Positions 19,218-29,953 of a stretch of 64,000 nt of DNA are shown piece by piece. The position numbers and the translations under genes are program-made. The stretch's first letter is position 1. Every line of letters begins with the position of its first letter. A model generated the notes under the pieces. That model saw only the letters and a program-made list of their open reading frames with translations, had not been told where the DNA came from and searched no databases. Source of the stretch: Sphaerotilus montanus (GTDB lineage: Bacteria > Pseudomonadota > Gammaproteobacteria > Burkholderiales > Burkholderiaceae_C); NCBI RefSeq assembly GCF_013410775.1, contig NZ_JACCFH010000001.1, positions 496,001 to 560,000 on the forward strand. Reading direction: 5' to 3'.

Positions 19218-20255
19218 TCAGGTCGTCCCCGTCGACCACGCTACCCGGTCCGTACCGGGCAGCAGGACACCATGGCGGCCCTCGCCCGCCACGTGCAGCG
19301 CGCAGGCCCGGTTGCGGCCGGACCGCTTGGCCTCGTACAGGGCGGCGTCGGCCGAAGCCAGCAGCGCGTCCATCGTTCCGGCCAGGTCTGGCGGATGCGC
19401 CAGCAGCGCCGTGCCGGCCAGGGTCACGACGCCGACCCCCACGCTGACACTGACCCGCGCCTGCGCGCCGACACCGTGGTGCGGCAGGTCAAGCGCGGCC
19501 ACGGCATCCAGGATGCGGCCGGCCACCGTGGCCGCCGCCGGGAGCGAAGTCTGCGCCAGCAGCACGGCGAACTCCTCGCCACCGATGCGGGCCACGAGGT
19601 CGGCCGGACGCTGGCAGGCGCTCGCCACGGCCACAGCGACCGCGCGCAGACAGCCGTCGCCCGCCGGGTGCCCGTAGTGGTCGTTGTAGGCCTTGAACTG
19701 GTCGATGTCGACCATCATCAGCGCCAGCGGCTGGCCGCTGCGCTGCGCGATCGCCAGTTCCCGCCGGATCAGCGTGTCGAAGCGGCGCCGGTTGGCCACA
19801 CCCGTGAGCGGGTCTTCGGTCGCGATGCGCCGCAGTTCGTCCGACAGGCGCTTGATCCTGAGCTGCGTGCGCACCCGGGCCCGGACCAGCGGCGCGGTCA
19901 CCGGCTTGGTGATGTAGTCGGCCGCCCCCGCGTCGAAGCCCGAGACTTCGAACTCGGCCGAGTGGTGGGCGGTGACGAACACGACGGGGATGTCCGCCAG
20001 CTCCGGGTCGGCCTTGAGGGTCTCGCAGACCGCGAATCCGTTCAGGCCGGGCATGTCGGCGTCCAGCAGCACGAGGTCCGGCCGCTGGCTGGCCATCAGG
20101 CGCAAGGCCTCCTGGCCATCGGTCGCCACGCACACGTCGCCCAGGTCTTCCAGCATGCGCGCCAGCACCTGGACCGCCCCCGGATCGTCATCGACGATCA
20201 GGATCGTGGCATTCCACAGGGAGGCGGAGACGGTCGCTCCGTCATTCGGCCGCAT
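19218..20255 (-). CDS. Response regulator diguanylate cyclase (REC-GGDEF)
   Basis: A 345-residue protein. An N-terminal receiver has ATILIVDDDPGAVQVL and the acceptor Asp in VLLDADMPG. The C-terminal GGDEF domain begins at ATEDPLTGVANRRRFD, with substrate segment DIDQFKAYNDHYGH and active site IGGEEFAVLL. The inhibitory RxxD motif (RPAD) lies five residues before the GGEEF, so product feedback is likely intact. The product is cyclic di-GMP, and phosphorylation of the receiver should control it. Its start overlaps the stop of the upstream response regulator by 14 nt, and the kinase gene follows after 33 nt. The three probably form one pathway, with the kinase as phosphate donor. Confidence 0.92.
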   Translation of the reverse strand: MRPNDGATVSASLWNATILIVDDDPGAVQVLARMLEDLGDVCVATDGQEALRLMASQRPDLVLLDADMPGLNGFAVCETLKADPELADIPVVFVTAHHSAEFEVSGFDAGAADYITKPVTAPLVRARVRTQLRIKRLSDELRRIATEDPLTGVANRRRFDTLIRRELAIAQRSGQPLALMMVDIDQFKAYNDHYGHPAGDGCLRAVAVAVASACQRPADLVARIGGEEFAVLLAQTSLPAAATVAGRILDAVAALDLPHHGVGAQARVSVSVGVGVVTLAGTALLAHPPDLAGTMDALLASADAALYEAKRSGRNRACALHVAGEGRHGVLLPGTDRVAWSTGTT

Positions 20256-20652
20256 CGGCTTGACCCGACGGGTTCCAGGTGTCCTGCAAGTGGGCCCGCA
20301 CGCGGGACCGGAGGTGGTCCGGTGCCACCGGCTTGGCCACGAAGTCCGCCGCGCCGCTGTCGAAGGCGGACACCTGGAAGGCCACGCTCGGATGGGCCGT
20401 GGTGAAGATCACCGGCACGTCCATCAGCGCGGGGTCGCGCTTGAACAGGCGGCACAGATCGAACCCGGACATGCCCGGCATGTCGGCATCGAGCAGGATG
20501 ATGTCGGGGCGACGCGCGCGGGCCTGTTCGAGGGCCTCGTCGCCCGAGGTGGCGAAGTGCTGTTCGGGGTAGTGCGCGAGGATGCGACCCAGGACCTGGA
20601 TCGCGGCGATGTCGTCATCGACCAGCAACAGATGTGGTTGGTTGGAACCCAT
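20242..20652 (-). CDS. Single-domain response regulator
   Basis: A 136-residue receiver-only protein: PHLLLVDDDIAAIQVL, acceptor Asp in IILLDADMPGMSGFD, then VPVIFTTAH and the switch Lys in VAKPVAPDHL. There is no output domain, so it is either a phosphate shuttle or acts by protein contact. It is the first gene of the operon with the REC-GGDEF protein and the hybrid kinase, and its last 14 nt overlap the next gene. The receiver is strikingly similar to that of the downstream REC-GGDEF protein (DADMPG, TAH, GAADY/F), which suggests local duplication. ATG 20661 is an alternative start, three codons longer. Confidence 0.88.
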   Translation of the reverse strand: MGSNQPHLLLVDDDIAAIQVLGRILAHYPEQHFATSGDEALEQARARRPDIILLDADMPGMSGFDLCRLFKRDPALMDVPVIFTTAHPSVAFQVSAFDSGAADFVAKPVAPDHLRSRVRAHLQDTWNPSGQADAAE

Positions 20653-20822
20653 GGACTGCATCGCCCCCGAAGGAGCGCTCCGTGCTGAGTGGTGGAAGCC
20701 CGGACCGTGCCTGACCCATGCGCCGTCCGGTGGGATCCCTGGAAATTTTCGCAGTCTTCTGCTGATTTCGGCTGTCGCTGGAAATCTTATACGAAGCCGC
20801 CCGCAGACCGGTCGGCCCGGCC

Positions 20823-20849
20823 TTGGCGAACCGCGAACGCCCGTAAAAT
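20823..20849 (+). promoter_or_regulatory. Candidate sigma-70 promoter for the second metH gene
   Basis: TTGGCG at 20823-20828 and TAAAAT at 20844-20849 are separated by 15 nt, shorter than the ideal 17. They lie about 70 nt before the ATG of the gene starting at 20920. No cobalamin or SAM riboswitch fold is evident in the 270-nt gap between the divergent operons. Confidence 0.3.
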
Positions 20850-20919
20850 CCGGGCACCCGCCCTGGGGTGCGGGTACGTCCATCGCTTCGGGGCCCACAG
20901 CATCTCCCTGACCGCACCC

Positions 20920-23679
<2,760 letters not shown>

Positions 23680-23794
23680 TTCGCCGCCCACAACAAAAAA
23701 GCGCCTCAGAGCGTCTCATACCTTAAAAATACATTGGATTGGAGTGAGGTCCCATAGGTTGCTGTCAGACTTGTGTTTTTTCATCGACGCCATT

Positions 23795-23812
23795 CGATGT
23801 ATAAATACATCG
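23795..23812. repeat. Perfect 18-bp palindrome CGATGTATAAATACATCG
   Basis: Two 8-nt arms, CGATGTAT and ATACATCG, flank AA. It lies between the methionine synthase gene and the decayed IS5 copy, 20 nt before a terminator-like hairpin. It could be an operator for a lost gene or an IS target. No protein-coding sequence overlaps it. Confidence 0.6.
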
Positions 23813-23832
23813 TAATGCATCGTAACCTTCAA

Positions 23833-23861
23833 GCGCCGACGGCAACGTCAGCGCTTTTTTT
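23833..23861 (+). terminator. Rho-independent terminator
   Basis: Stem GCGCCGAC (23833-23840) pairs with GTCAGCGC (23847-23854), with one mismatch and a 6-nt loop, and is followed by seven T residues. It reads on the plus strand about 155 nt after the methionine synthase stop and is the best candidate for ending that transcript. Confidence 0.7.
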
Positions 23862-23862
23862 A

Positions 23863-24361
23863 TGACATCGTTGCATAAGCCGACCTGCCGACTGGTGATC
23901 GCGCAGTTTCGTAGGCTGGCGGGGATAAGCAATCCGACCGAGCAAAAGTACAAGTAGACGAACTGGAATCCATACAGCCAAGCACTGAAGGCGCGAGGCT
24001 TGCTAACAGTGGGCTGGATCGAGAGATGGCGTGGAGGGCACCGTCCAGCGGCAAGCCGGGTCGACCGGAGACCTACAGCCGGCAGTGGAATGCTGCCTGG
24101 CGATGAAGGTGCTGCTGGGGCTGCCGCTGTGCCAGACGCAGGAGTTCATGCAAAGCGTACTGGCTTTGTCAGGGCTGGGGTAGATGGCGGTGGATTTCAG
24201 CACCGTCCGCCGACGCCAGAAGTGTCTGGATGTGTAGAGCATAGCTCGGTCGAGCCGATGCGGACTGCACCTGCCGATAGCCTCCACTAAGACCAAGATG
24301 CTGGGCGAAGGTGGGTGCCGAGCCAGCATCAAGCCATGTCATATGCGTAGCGGCACTCGAC
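23863..24361 (+). pseudogene. Decayed IS5-family transposase
   Basis: Fragments of an IS5-family transposase can be read in changing frames. TNWNPYSQALKARGLLTVGW comes right after an in-frame TAG. Then come APSSGKPGRPETYSRQ in another frame, ECCLAMKVLLGLPLCQTQEF in a third, and after a further TAG, MAVDFSTVRRRQKCLDV. Close to 24290 STKTKMLGEG matches the start of the second catalytic block of the family. At least two frameshifts and three stop codons make it nonfunctional. The remaining C-terminal half is missing where the IS256-family element begins. The left boundary is approximate. Confidence 0.75.
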
Positions 24362-24391
24362 GGAGCCTGTCTGGAATTTTGTGTGCGAGGC
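24362..24391 (+). repeat. IS256-family left terminal inverted repeat
   Basis: A 30-nt end starting GGAGCCTGTCTGGAATTTTG. It matches the reverse complement of 25656-25685 at about 25 of 30 positions. Confidence 0.85.
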
Positions 24392-24421
24392 ATAACCTGA
24401 CTCCCATTCCAAGGAGTATGT

Positions 24422-25639
24422 ATGCCAAGGATGAAGAAGACGATGAAGGCGGCGGACGCGCCGGGCAAGGATCTGCCGAAGATCCCCGTCGAGCTGATCG
24501 ACCATTTCGTGACCGGCCCGATGAGCGCCGAGGCGGTGATGGCGGCCTCGCAGGCGTTCAAGAAGGCGCTGATCGAGCGGGCGCTGGGGGCGGAGCTGAC
24601 GCACCACCTGGGCTACGCGCCCGGGGCGGCGCGGCCCGATACAGGGCCGCTGCGCATCGAGGTGCCGCGCGACCGCGCCGGCAGCTTCGAGCCGGTGCTC
24701 GTCGGCCGCCACGAGCGGCGCTTCACGGGCTTCGACGACAAGATCATCGCGCTGTACGCCCGCGGGATGACGGTGCGCGAGATCCAGGGCTTCATGGCCG
24801 AGCAGTACGGCAGCGAGGTTTCGGCCGAGCTGATCAGCACGGTGACCGAAGAGGTGATGGCGGAGGTGCAGGCCTGGCAGGGCCGGCCGCTGGAGCCAAT
24901 GTACCCGGTGGTATTCTTCGACGCGCTGCGGGTGAAGATCCGCGACGAGGGGCAGGTGCGCAACAAGGCGATCTACCTGGCGCTGGCGGTGCTGCCCGAC
25001 GGCACGCGCGACGTGCTGGGGCTATGGATCGAGCAGACCGAAGGGGCCAAGTTCTGGCTGAAGGTCTTCAACGACCTGAAGACGCGCGGGGTGGGCGACA
25101 TCCTGATCGCCGTCACCGACGGTCTGAAGGGCATCGGAGAAGCACTGGAGGCGGTGTTCCCGCAGGCGGCGCTGCAGACCTGCATCGTGCATCTGTTGCG
25201 CAACAGCCTGAGCTTTGCCGGCTGGAAGGAGCGCAAGCTGCTGGCCGCAGCCCTGCGCCCGATCTACACGGCCGTCAGCGCCGAGGCGGCACTGGCCGAG
25301 CTGGAAGCCTTCGAGCGCGGGCCCTGGGGGCAGAAGTTCCCCATGATCGGCCCGGCCTGGCGCCGCGCCTGGGAGCGCGTCACCCCCTTCTTCGCCTACC
25401 CGCCCGCGGTCAGGCGGCTGATCTACACGACCAATGCCATCGAGAGCCTCAACAGCCAGTTGCGCAAGGTCATCAAGACGCGCGGGCACTTCCCCAGCGA
25501 CGATGCCGCCACCAAGCTGCTCTGGCTGGCCTTGCGTAACATCACGGCCGAGCACGGCAGGAGCGTGCGCGAGTGGCGTGAGGTCATGAAGCAGCTTGCC
25601 ATCGCCTATGGCGAACGGTTTTCCCCTGTGGCCGCCTGA
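24422..25639 (+). CDS. IS256-family transposase
   Basis: A 405-residue DDE transposase of the mutator/IS256 type. The N-terminal part has AFKKALIERALGAELTHHLG and the basic DNA-binding region. The catalytic Asp, Asp and Glu fit YPVVFFDALRVKIRD (near residue 166), IAVTDGLKGIG (near 230) and TTNAIESLNSQLRK (near 341). TCIVHLLRNSL is the usual C/D-H block between the second Asp and the Glu. An AAGGAG ribosome site at 24411-24416 precedes the ATG by 5 nt. The frame is intact and full length, so the element may be active. Confidence 0.93.
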   Translation: MPRMKKTMKAADAPGKDLPKIPVELIDHFVTGPMSAEAVMAASQAFKKALIERALGAELTHHLGYAPGAARPDTGPLRIEVPRDRAGSFEPVLVGRHERRFTGFDDKIIALYARGMTVREIQGFMAEQYGSEVSAELISTVTEEVMAEVQAWQGRPLEPMYPVVFFDALRVKIRDEGQVRNKAIYLALAVLPDGTRDVLGLWIEQTEGAKFWLKVFNDLKTRGVGDILIAVTDGLKGIGEALEAVFPQAALQTCIVHLLRNSLSFAGWKERKLLAAALRPIYTAVSAEAALAELEAFERGPWGQKFPMIGPAWRRAWERVTPFFAYPPAVRRLIYTTNAIESLNSQLRKVIKTRGHFPSDDAATKLLWLALRNITAEHGRSVREWREVMKQLAIAYGERFSPVAA

Positions 25640-25655
25640 TCGGATGGCCTTTTCA

Positions 25656-25685
25656 GCCTCGAACACAGAATTTCGGACACCCTCC
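25656..25685 (-). repeat. IS256-family right terminal inverted repeat
   Basis: A 30-nt end directly after the transposase stop, containing GCCTCGAACACAGAATTTCG. It is an imperfect inverted copy of 24362-24391. Confidence 0.85.
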
Positions 25686-26020
25686 ATCGATCGGCTTGAA
25701 ACGGCGCTGGCGATGTACCTGATCATTGCCTGGCGCATCAACCGCCTGATGCGTCTGGGTCGGCAATTGCCTGAACTGCCCGCCGATCTGCTGTTCGAGA
25801 CCATCGAATGGCAGGCCGCCTTCATTCTCAACCGCAAGAAGCCCCCCGCCAAGCCGCCCACGCTCAATACCGTGGTGCGCCTGATCGCTCAGCTTGGCGG
25901 CTTCCTGGCCCGCAAGGGTGACGGCGAACCCGGTGCGAAAGCCCTCTGGTGGGGCTGCGCGAGATCAATACCTTTGTCCGCGGCGTTCAGTTCGCTCGGG
26001 AGATGGGGACTTGTGTGTAA
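25686..26020 (+). pseudogene. 3' stub of an IS4/Tn5-like transposase
   Basis: The sequence reads IDRLETALAMYLIIAWRINR, then MRLGRQLPELPADLLFETIEW, FILNRKKPPAKPPTLN and LIAQLGGFLARKGDGEPGAK, which is the C-terminal end of IS4-family (IS50R/Tn5-like) transposases. Near 25945 the frame shifts: the expected ending GLREINTFVRGVQFAREMG continues one base over and stops at 26018-26020. The N-terminal and catalytic parts are missing, cut off at the right end of the IS256-family element. From here to 26140 I see no gene. Confidence 0.75.
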
Positions 26021-26140
26021 TGCGATGGACTAACCCGCATCGAATTGATGTCGTTTTCTACAACGGGGACACACCTAGCCAGCGTGAGGTGATCAGGGGC
26101 TGGATCAGAGCTCTGTGGGATTGATGCGGAGAGGTGCCGG

Positions 26141-27505
26141 CTATGCACGCACGACCGGCATCTCAGACCAGCACGTCGTGTAACCCGGGGTCCGGCGCTC
26201 CTGCTTGCCGGTCCACTGGGTGGCTACCTCATCGTGCCGAGGCATCTGGGCCTGCGCACTCGCGATCTTCAGGGTGCCACGCCCCCAGCGCGCGTTGACC
26301 TCGTCGAGGGCTTTCATCAGGTGGCCTGCGTCCCGTGTGCTGCCCAGGGACTCGAAATCGAACTCGCCTTGCCGCACCGATGTTGCCACTGACCCCACGG
26401 TGGTTCCGGCCTGCGCGTCACGGGGCAGACAGGCCTGCAACTGCACCAGCATCACGCCGGCCTTGGCCAGTGCATAGCCGCTCTGGTAGATCGAGCGCAG
26501 ACCGTGCAGGGCCGCGCCCACCAGCCTGGCCGTGTTCTGGGTCGGATGCGCCAGCGGCACCACCACCGAGCGTGAATACTGCGGCGACTTCCGGAACGGA
26601 CTCGTGCGCACGAACACCAGCACCGCCCCGGCCGCGCTGTCCTGTGCCCGCAGCCGCACAGCCGCTCGGCTGGTGAACTCGCTCACGGCCTCGATCAGCG
26701 GCGCCAGTGTCGTGACCGGCTGACCGAACGAGCGGGTACACGCGATCTGCTGGCGTGGCTGCGGCGCATGGTCGAGGTCGATGCACGACAGCCCCTGCAG
26801 TTCGCGGGCGGTTCGCTCCAGCGTCACTGACCAGCCGCCGCGCAGCGTGGCGGTGTCGAGTCGCGCCAGGTCGAGCGCCGTGCGCACGCCGGCCTCGCGC
26901 AGTTGTGCGCCAATGCGCGGGCCGACTCCCCACACCTCGCCTACATCGGTCGTGGCCAGCAGCGCGTCATGTGCGTCCTCGCTCAGGCGCGTGAGGTCAC
27001 AGACCTGGGCCAGCTCGGCCGGGTAGCTGCCCGGCTTGCGCTCGGCGGTCTTGGCGATGTGGTTGGCCAGTTTGGCCAGTGTCTTGGTCGCCCCCAGGCC
27101 GATGCAGCACGGCAGGCCCAGCCAGTTCAGGATGCGGCTGCGCACTGCGTGGGCCCGCGCAGTCAGGTCGCCCCGCACTCCGTCGAGTCCGATGAAACAC
27201 TCGTCGATCGAGTAGACCTCCTGGGTCGGTCCCAGCCCGGCGGCCAGGCTCATCATCCGGTCGCTCATGTCACCGTAGAGCGCGAAGTTGGCCGACAGCG
27301 CGACCAGGCCGTCGGAGGCTTCGAGGTGGCGGATCTGGAACCAGGGATGGCCCATGCGCACGCCCAGCGCCTTGGCCTCGTTGGATCGCGCGATGGCACA
27401 GCCGTCGTTGTTGCTCAGCACCACGACCGGCACGCCCTGCAGGCTGGGGCGGAACACCCGCTCGCAGCTCACGTAGAAGTTGTTGCCGTCCAGCAGCGCG
27501 AACAT
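26141..27505 (-). CDS. umuC: Error-prone DNA polymerase V catalytic subunit
   Basis: A 454-residue Y-family polymerase. [18 protein letters not shown] carries the first catalytic Asp and the YVSCE steric-gate region. [14 protein letters not shown] carries the second acidic pair (SIDE). The helix-hairpin-helix region [15 protein letters not shown] and the little-finger domain follow. It is slightly longer than E. coli UmuC. With processed UmuD' it performs translesion synthesis during the SOS response. It starts 13 nt after the umuD stop, so the two are one SOS operon. The C-terminal beta-clamp motif is not obvious. Confidence 0.93.
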   Translation of the reverse strand: MFALLDGNNFYVSCERVFRPSLQGVPVVVLSNNDGCAIARSNEAKALGVRMGHPWFQIRHLEASDGLVALSANFALYGDMSDRMMSLAAGLGPTQEVYSIDECFIGLDGVRGDLTARAHAVRSRILNWLGLPCCIGLGATKTLAKLANHIAKTAERKPGSYPAELAQVCDLTRLSEDAHDALLATTDVGEVWGVGPRIGAQLREAGVRTALDLARLDTATLRGGWSVTLERTARELQGLSCIDLDHAPQPRQQIACTRSFGQPVTTLAPLIEAVSEFTSRAAVRLRAQDSAAGAVLVFVRTSPFRKSPQYSRSVVVPLAHPTQNTARLVGAALHGLRSIYQSGYALAKAGVMLVQLQACLPRDAQAGTTVGSVATSVRQGEFDFESLGSTRDAGHLMKALDEVNARWGRGTLKIASAQAQMPRHDEVATQWTGKQERRTPGYTTCWSEMPVVRA

Positions 27506-27518
27506 GGCGGCGCTCCCG

Positions 27519-27968
27519 TCAGCGCGGCATCTGCTTGATGGCCGCGGTCACGACCCCCCAGATCTCCACGGTCTGTCCCTCGCGCGGCACGATGTCGGGG
27601 AAACAGGGGTTGGCCGCCTTGAGCTTCATGCGGCCAGCGCGCAGCAGCAGCGTCTTGCAGACGAAGTCGCCTTCGATGACGGCGATGACCACGTGGCCGG
27701 AGTGCGGCTCCACCGCCCGGTCGACGATCAGCACGTCGCCGTCGAAGATGCCCGCGTCGCGCATCGAGTCACCGCGGGCACGCATCAGGAACGTCGCCTG
27801 AGGATGCCGGACCAGCTCGGCCGTCAGGTCAATGCGCTTGGCGCCGAGATCCTGGGCGGGCGAGGGAAAGCCGGCCTGCACGCTCGCCCCGAGGTCGAAC
27901 AGCCACGCCGCCGGGGCGTGCCGGTCGAGGGCGCCGATCAGATCAGCGGGGGCCTGAATACTGTTCAT
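27519..27968 (-). CDS. umuD: UmuD translesion polymerase accessory, self-cleaving
   Basis: A 149-residue LexA-like serine peptidase. The cleavage site is Ala32-Gly33 in VQAGFPSP, the nucleophile Ser68 is in [10 protein letters not shown], and the general base Lys105 is in FVCKTLLL. RecA filaments stimulate the self-cleavage that yields UmuD'. It precedes umuC by 13 nt. A LexA-type operator lies across the start codon. All residues needed for function are present. Confidence 0.92.
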   Translation of the reverse strand: MNSIQAPADLIGALDRHAPAAWLFDLGASVQAGFPSPAQDLGAKRIDLTAELVRHPQATFLMRARGDSMRDAGIFDGDVLIVDRAVEPHSGHVVIAVIEGDFVCKTLLLRAGRMKLKAANPCFPDIVPREGQTVEIWGVVTAAIKQMPR

Positions 27969-27978
27969 CTATCCAGTA
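27959..27978 (-). promoter_or_regulatory. LexA (SOS) box over the umuD start
   Basis: On the minus strand the sequence is TACTGGATAGATGAACAGTA, matching the TACTG-N10-CAGTA form of the LexA box with both outer five-base arms intact. The umuD ATG lies inside it, so LexA bound here would block initiation at or just after the start. Confidence 0.88.
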
Positions 27979-28576
27979 TAATGCCAGGTGCATCGACGGA
28001 CATCTCAGGTGACGGACGAGTAGCGTACGAAGTCAAATGAGAAAATCACGCTCCGAGAGTTCGCAGCCATCTGCCTCGCGCGGTACCCACCAGGAGCCGA
28101 CGCACACTGGATTCGCGCCATCCCCATCCGAGGAACAGGAGTCCTCATGAAGCCTCCGGCCAGAACCTCGCAACCGTTCCCCAGCCAGTCTTCATCGGTG
28201 TTGCGGGACGATCGTTCACTCGCGTCGATCGATTCCGCCAGACCACGCGGCCTGTTCAGTTGGTTCACCCGTATGCGTTCGCGCAGAACAGCCTGCTCGG
28301 TCTGCGGACGCTCTGTGGCCCGCTGTGCCTACGATGGCCGACATCCGGAGATCGGGCGCTGATGGCGTGCGTACAGCCAGCGAAAATCTGTCGCTACAGA
28401 CTTGTGTACTCTCCGAGCGCAGATGCCAAGACCTTGCGCGCCATCGTCGGCCGGTGACTCACCGGACAGCCGCAGTCTTGCTCTGCTGCGAGTTGGAGAT
28501 CGCCACTCCCGCTAACGTACGTTTTTTTCCGTTTTCTGCGACGACCTCGCAACGGATGCAGGTCAGCGGGTGCGCT
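27979..28576. other. 600-nt gap upstream of umuD
   Basis: The first 60 nt must hold the umuD promoter; CATTAT just outside the LexA box could be its -10. The rest has short frames on both strands without convincing starts, ribosome sites or family patterns. I see no RNA gene and no repeat. Confidence 0.4.
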
Positions 28577-28819
28577 TTAACGTGGGTGGGTCAGCACCGC
28601 CACGACTTCGCCCACGAGCAAGGCGAACGACAGCGCCGCCTCCGCCGTCGACCAGACCTGCCCGGCAGCCAGTGGGTTGGCGTGCAGCCACTCGGTGGTC
28701 TGAGCTGGATCACCAGCGGACTCCCGCACCACCACGCCAGCCTGGAAGCCCTGCTCCCCTGCGGGCAGGGCCGCGCCGTAGATGCGGCAGCCCGCCACCG
28801 TGATTTCTGCAAGGTGCAT
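28577..28819 (-). CDS. Small hypothetical protein
   Basis: An 80-residue protein, not recognised. Its ATG is preceded by AGGGGGGACCAC, a plausible purine-rich ribosome site. It reads MHLAEITVAGCRIYGAALPA, then a charged middle and a hydrophobic C-terminal stretch (AALSFALLVGEVVAVL) that could be a short membrane or core segment. The balanced amino-acid use and clean start favour a real gene over chance, but no family is evident. It lies alone between umuDC and the secreted endonuclease. Confidence 0.45.
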   Translation of the reverse strand: MHLAEITVAGCRIYGAALPAGEQGFQAGVVVRESAGDPAQTTEWLHANPLAAGQVWSTAEAALSFALLVGEVVAVLTHPR

Positions 28820-28891
28820 GTGGTCCCCCCTGACCGCTGTTCACACCGATGAATCTGTCCACATGGTGCGGGCCCCGACTCGGCTCGACCA

Positions 28892-28907
28892 TCCCCCTGG
28901 AGGGGGA
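28892..28907. repeat. Palindrome TCCCCCTGGAGGGGGA
   Basis: Two 7-nt arms around GG form a strong hairpin in the gap before the endonuclease gene. No T-run follows on either strand, so it is not a classical terminator. Confidence 0.4.
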
Positions 28908-29045
28908 GACCGAGGGCCGGTGCAGGTGTGCCGATTGGACCGGGGCTGTGGGGCGTGAAGTTGTACCGGCCAGGCAGGGCTATGGCCATGCGGTCGCGGA
29001 CGAGCGACCGATGGCCATGCGCTAGGGTCGCGGTCCTGCCGTTAT

Positions 29046-29792
29046 TTGAAAATTCTGTCCGTGCGTTCTCTTTCTCGTTGGGTGGCCATCGCCACATTGG
29101 GCTGGGCGACCGCCAGCGCCGCCGTCGCGCAATCGCAGTGCCCGCAGTTCTACCCCCAGGTGCAGCCGCAATTCCCCGCCGGGCTGTACTCGCAGCTCAG
29201 GGAGGTGTGCTTCGACGCCTTTGTCTCCCTGCATTCCGGTCAGACCCGGACCCCCGTGCTGACCGTCGAGCGACTGACGCGGGAGCAACTGGCCCAGGCC
29301 CAGGATGAAGAGCGGACGAACCGCTTCTACCCGGAAGCGCGCTTGCCGTCCGCAGACCGGGCGCACCTGGACGACTACAAGGACTCGGGGTACGACCGCG
29401 GCCACATGGCGCCGGCTGGCGACATGCCCAACGCGCAGGCGATGGCGCAGAGCTTTTCGCTGGCGAACATCGTGCCGCAGGCCCCCTACAACAACCGCCA
29501 CACCTGGGCGGGCATCGAGAAGGCGACCCGCAAGTTCGTGATGCGGGCCGAGGGGCCGGTCTACGTATTCACGGGCCCGGTGTTCATGGAGCCGGTCCGG
29601 AAGATCGGGCCGAATCAGGTCTGGGTGCCGACGCACCTGTTCAAGCTGGTCTACGACCAGATGGGACGCCGAGCCTGGGCGTACTGGGTGGACAACACCG
29701 ATGCGGCCCGGGCCTCGCGGCCCATCACCTACCAGACGCTGGTGGCGCGCACGGGGGTGGAGTTTCTGCCGGGGATCATGGTGCGGGACTGA
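29046..29792 (+). CDS. Secreted DNA/RNA non-specific endonuclease
   Basis: A 248-residue protein with a Sec signal peptide (about residues 1-28, WVAIATLGWATASAAVA then QSQ) and a NUC1/Serratia-type nuclease domain. The active site is SGYDRGHMAPAGDM, where His of DRGH is the general base. The downstream Asn of NIVPQAPYNN binds the metal. It should degrade DNA and RNA in the periplasm or outside the cell. The start is uncertain: TTG at 29046 gives the best signal peptide length, with GTG at 29061 as alternative. No immunity gene is visible, consistent with export. Confidence 0.85.
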   Translation: MKILSVRSLSRWVAIATLGWATASAAVAQSQCPQFYPQVQPQFPAGLYSQLREVCFDAFVSLHSGQTRTPVLTVERLTREQLAQAQDEERTNRFYPEARLPSADRAHLDDYKDSGYDRGHMAPAGDMPNAQAMAQSFSLANIVPQAPYNNRHTWAGIEKATRKFVMRAEGPVYVFTGPVFMEPVRKIGPNQVWVPTHLFKLVYDQMGRRAWAYWVDNTDAARASRPITYQTLVARTGVEFLPGIMVRD

Positions 29793-29818
29793 TGTGAATT
29801 CAGCCAATCGGTGTACCT

Positions 29819-29838
29819 CCACGAAACCGGGGCGGTTC
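29819..29838 (+). repeat. 20-nt direct repeat, left copy
   Basis: CCACGAAACCGGGGCGGTTC matches 61374-61393 at 19 of 20 positions in the same orientation. The two copies bracket nearly all the defence genes. It lies in the gap between the endonuclease and the STAND module. It could be an attachment-site remnant or a dispersed repeat. Confidence 0.45.
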
Positions 29839-29953
29839 CATGACTGCTCTGCAGCGGTTGCCGCCGGTCGGCTTGAACGGATGAACTCACGCTGTCGGCC
29901 ACTAAGCGGCCCTTAGCGGCGGCCTCATGAAGATCCGTTGAAAGGGAGCTGCG

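Larger units (their letters stand above)
24362..25685 (+). mobile_element. Complete IS256-family insertion sequence
   Basis: A 1324-bp element. Its left terminal repeat (24362-24391) and right terminal repeat (25656-25685) are 30-nt imperfect inverted repeats: outer bases GGAG, then TGTC, AATT and the inner CGAGGC match in both. One intact transposase gene lies between. The 8 bp flanking each side (CACTCGAC on the left, ATCGATCG on the right) do not match, so no target duplication is visible. The left flank is IS5-family debris and the right flank IS4-family debris, which suggests a deletion or recombination across two copies rather than a simple insertion. Confidence 0.88.

Noticed and set aside
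20662-20919. Cobalamin or SAM riboswitch before the B12-dependent methionine synthase gene
   Set aside because: No B12-box-like or SAM-type stem pattern is visible in the leader; only a weak promoter candidate was seen.
28020-28365. Possible coding stretch downstream of 28020 (LREFAAICLARYPPGADAHW)
   Set aside because: There is no start codon before an upstream in-frame stop, and the later sequence loses coding character.
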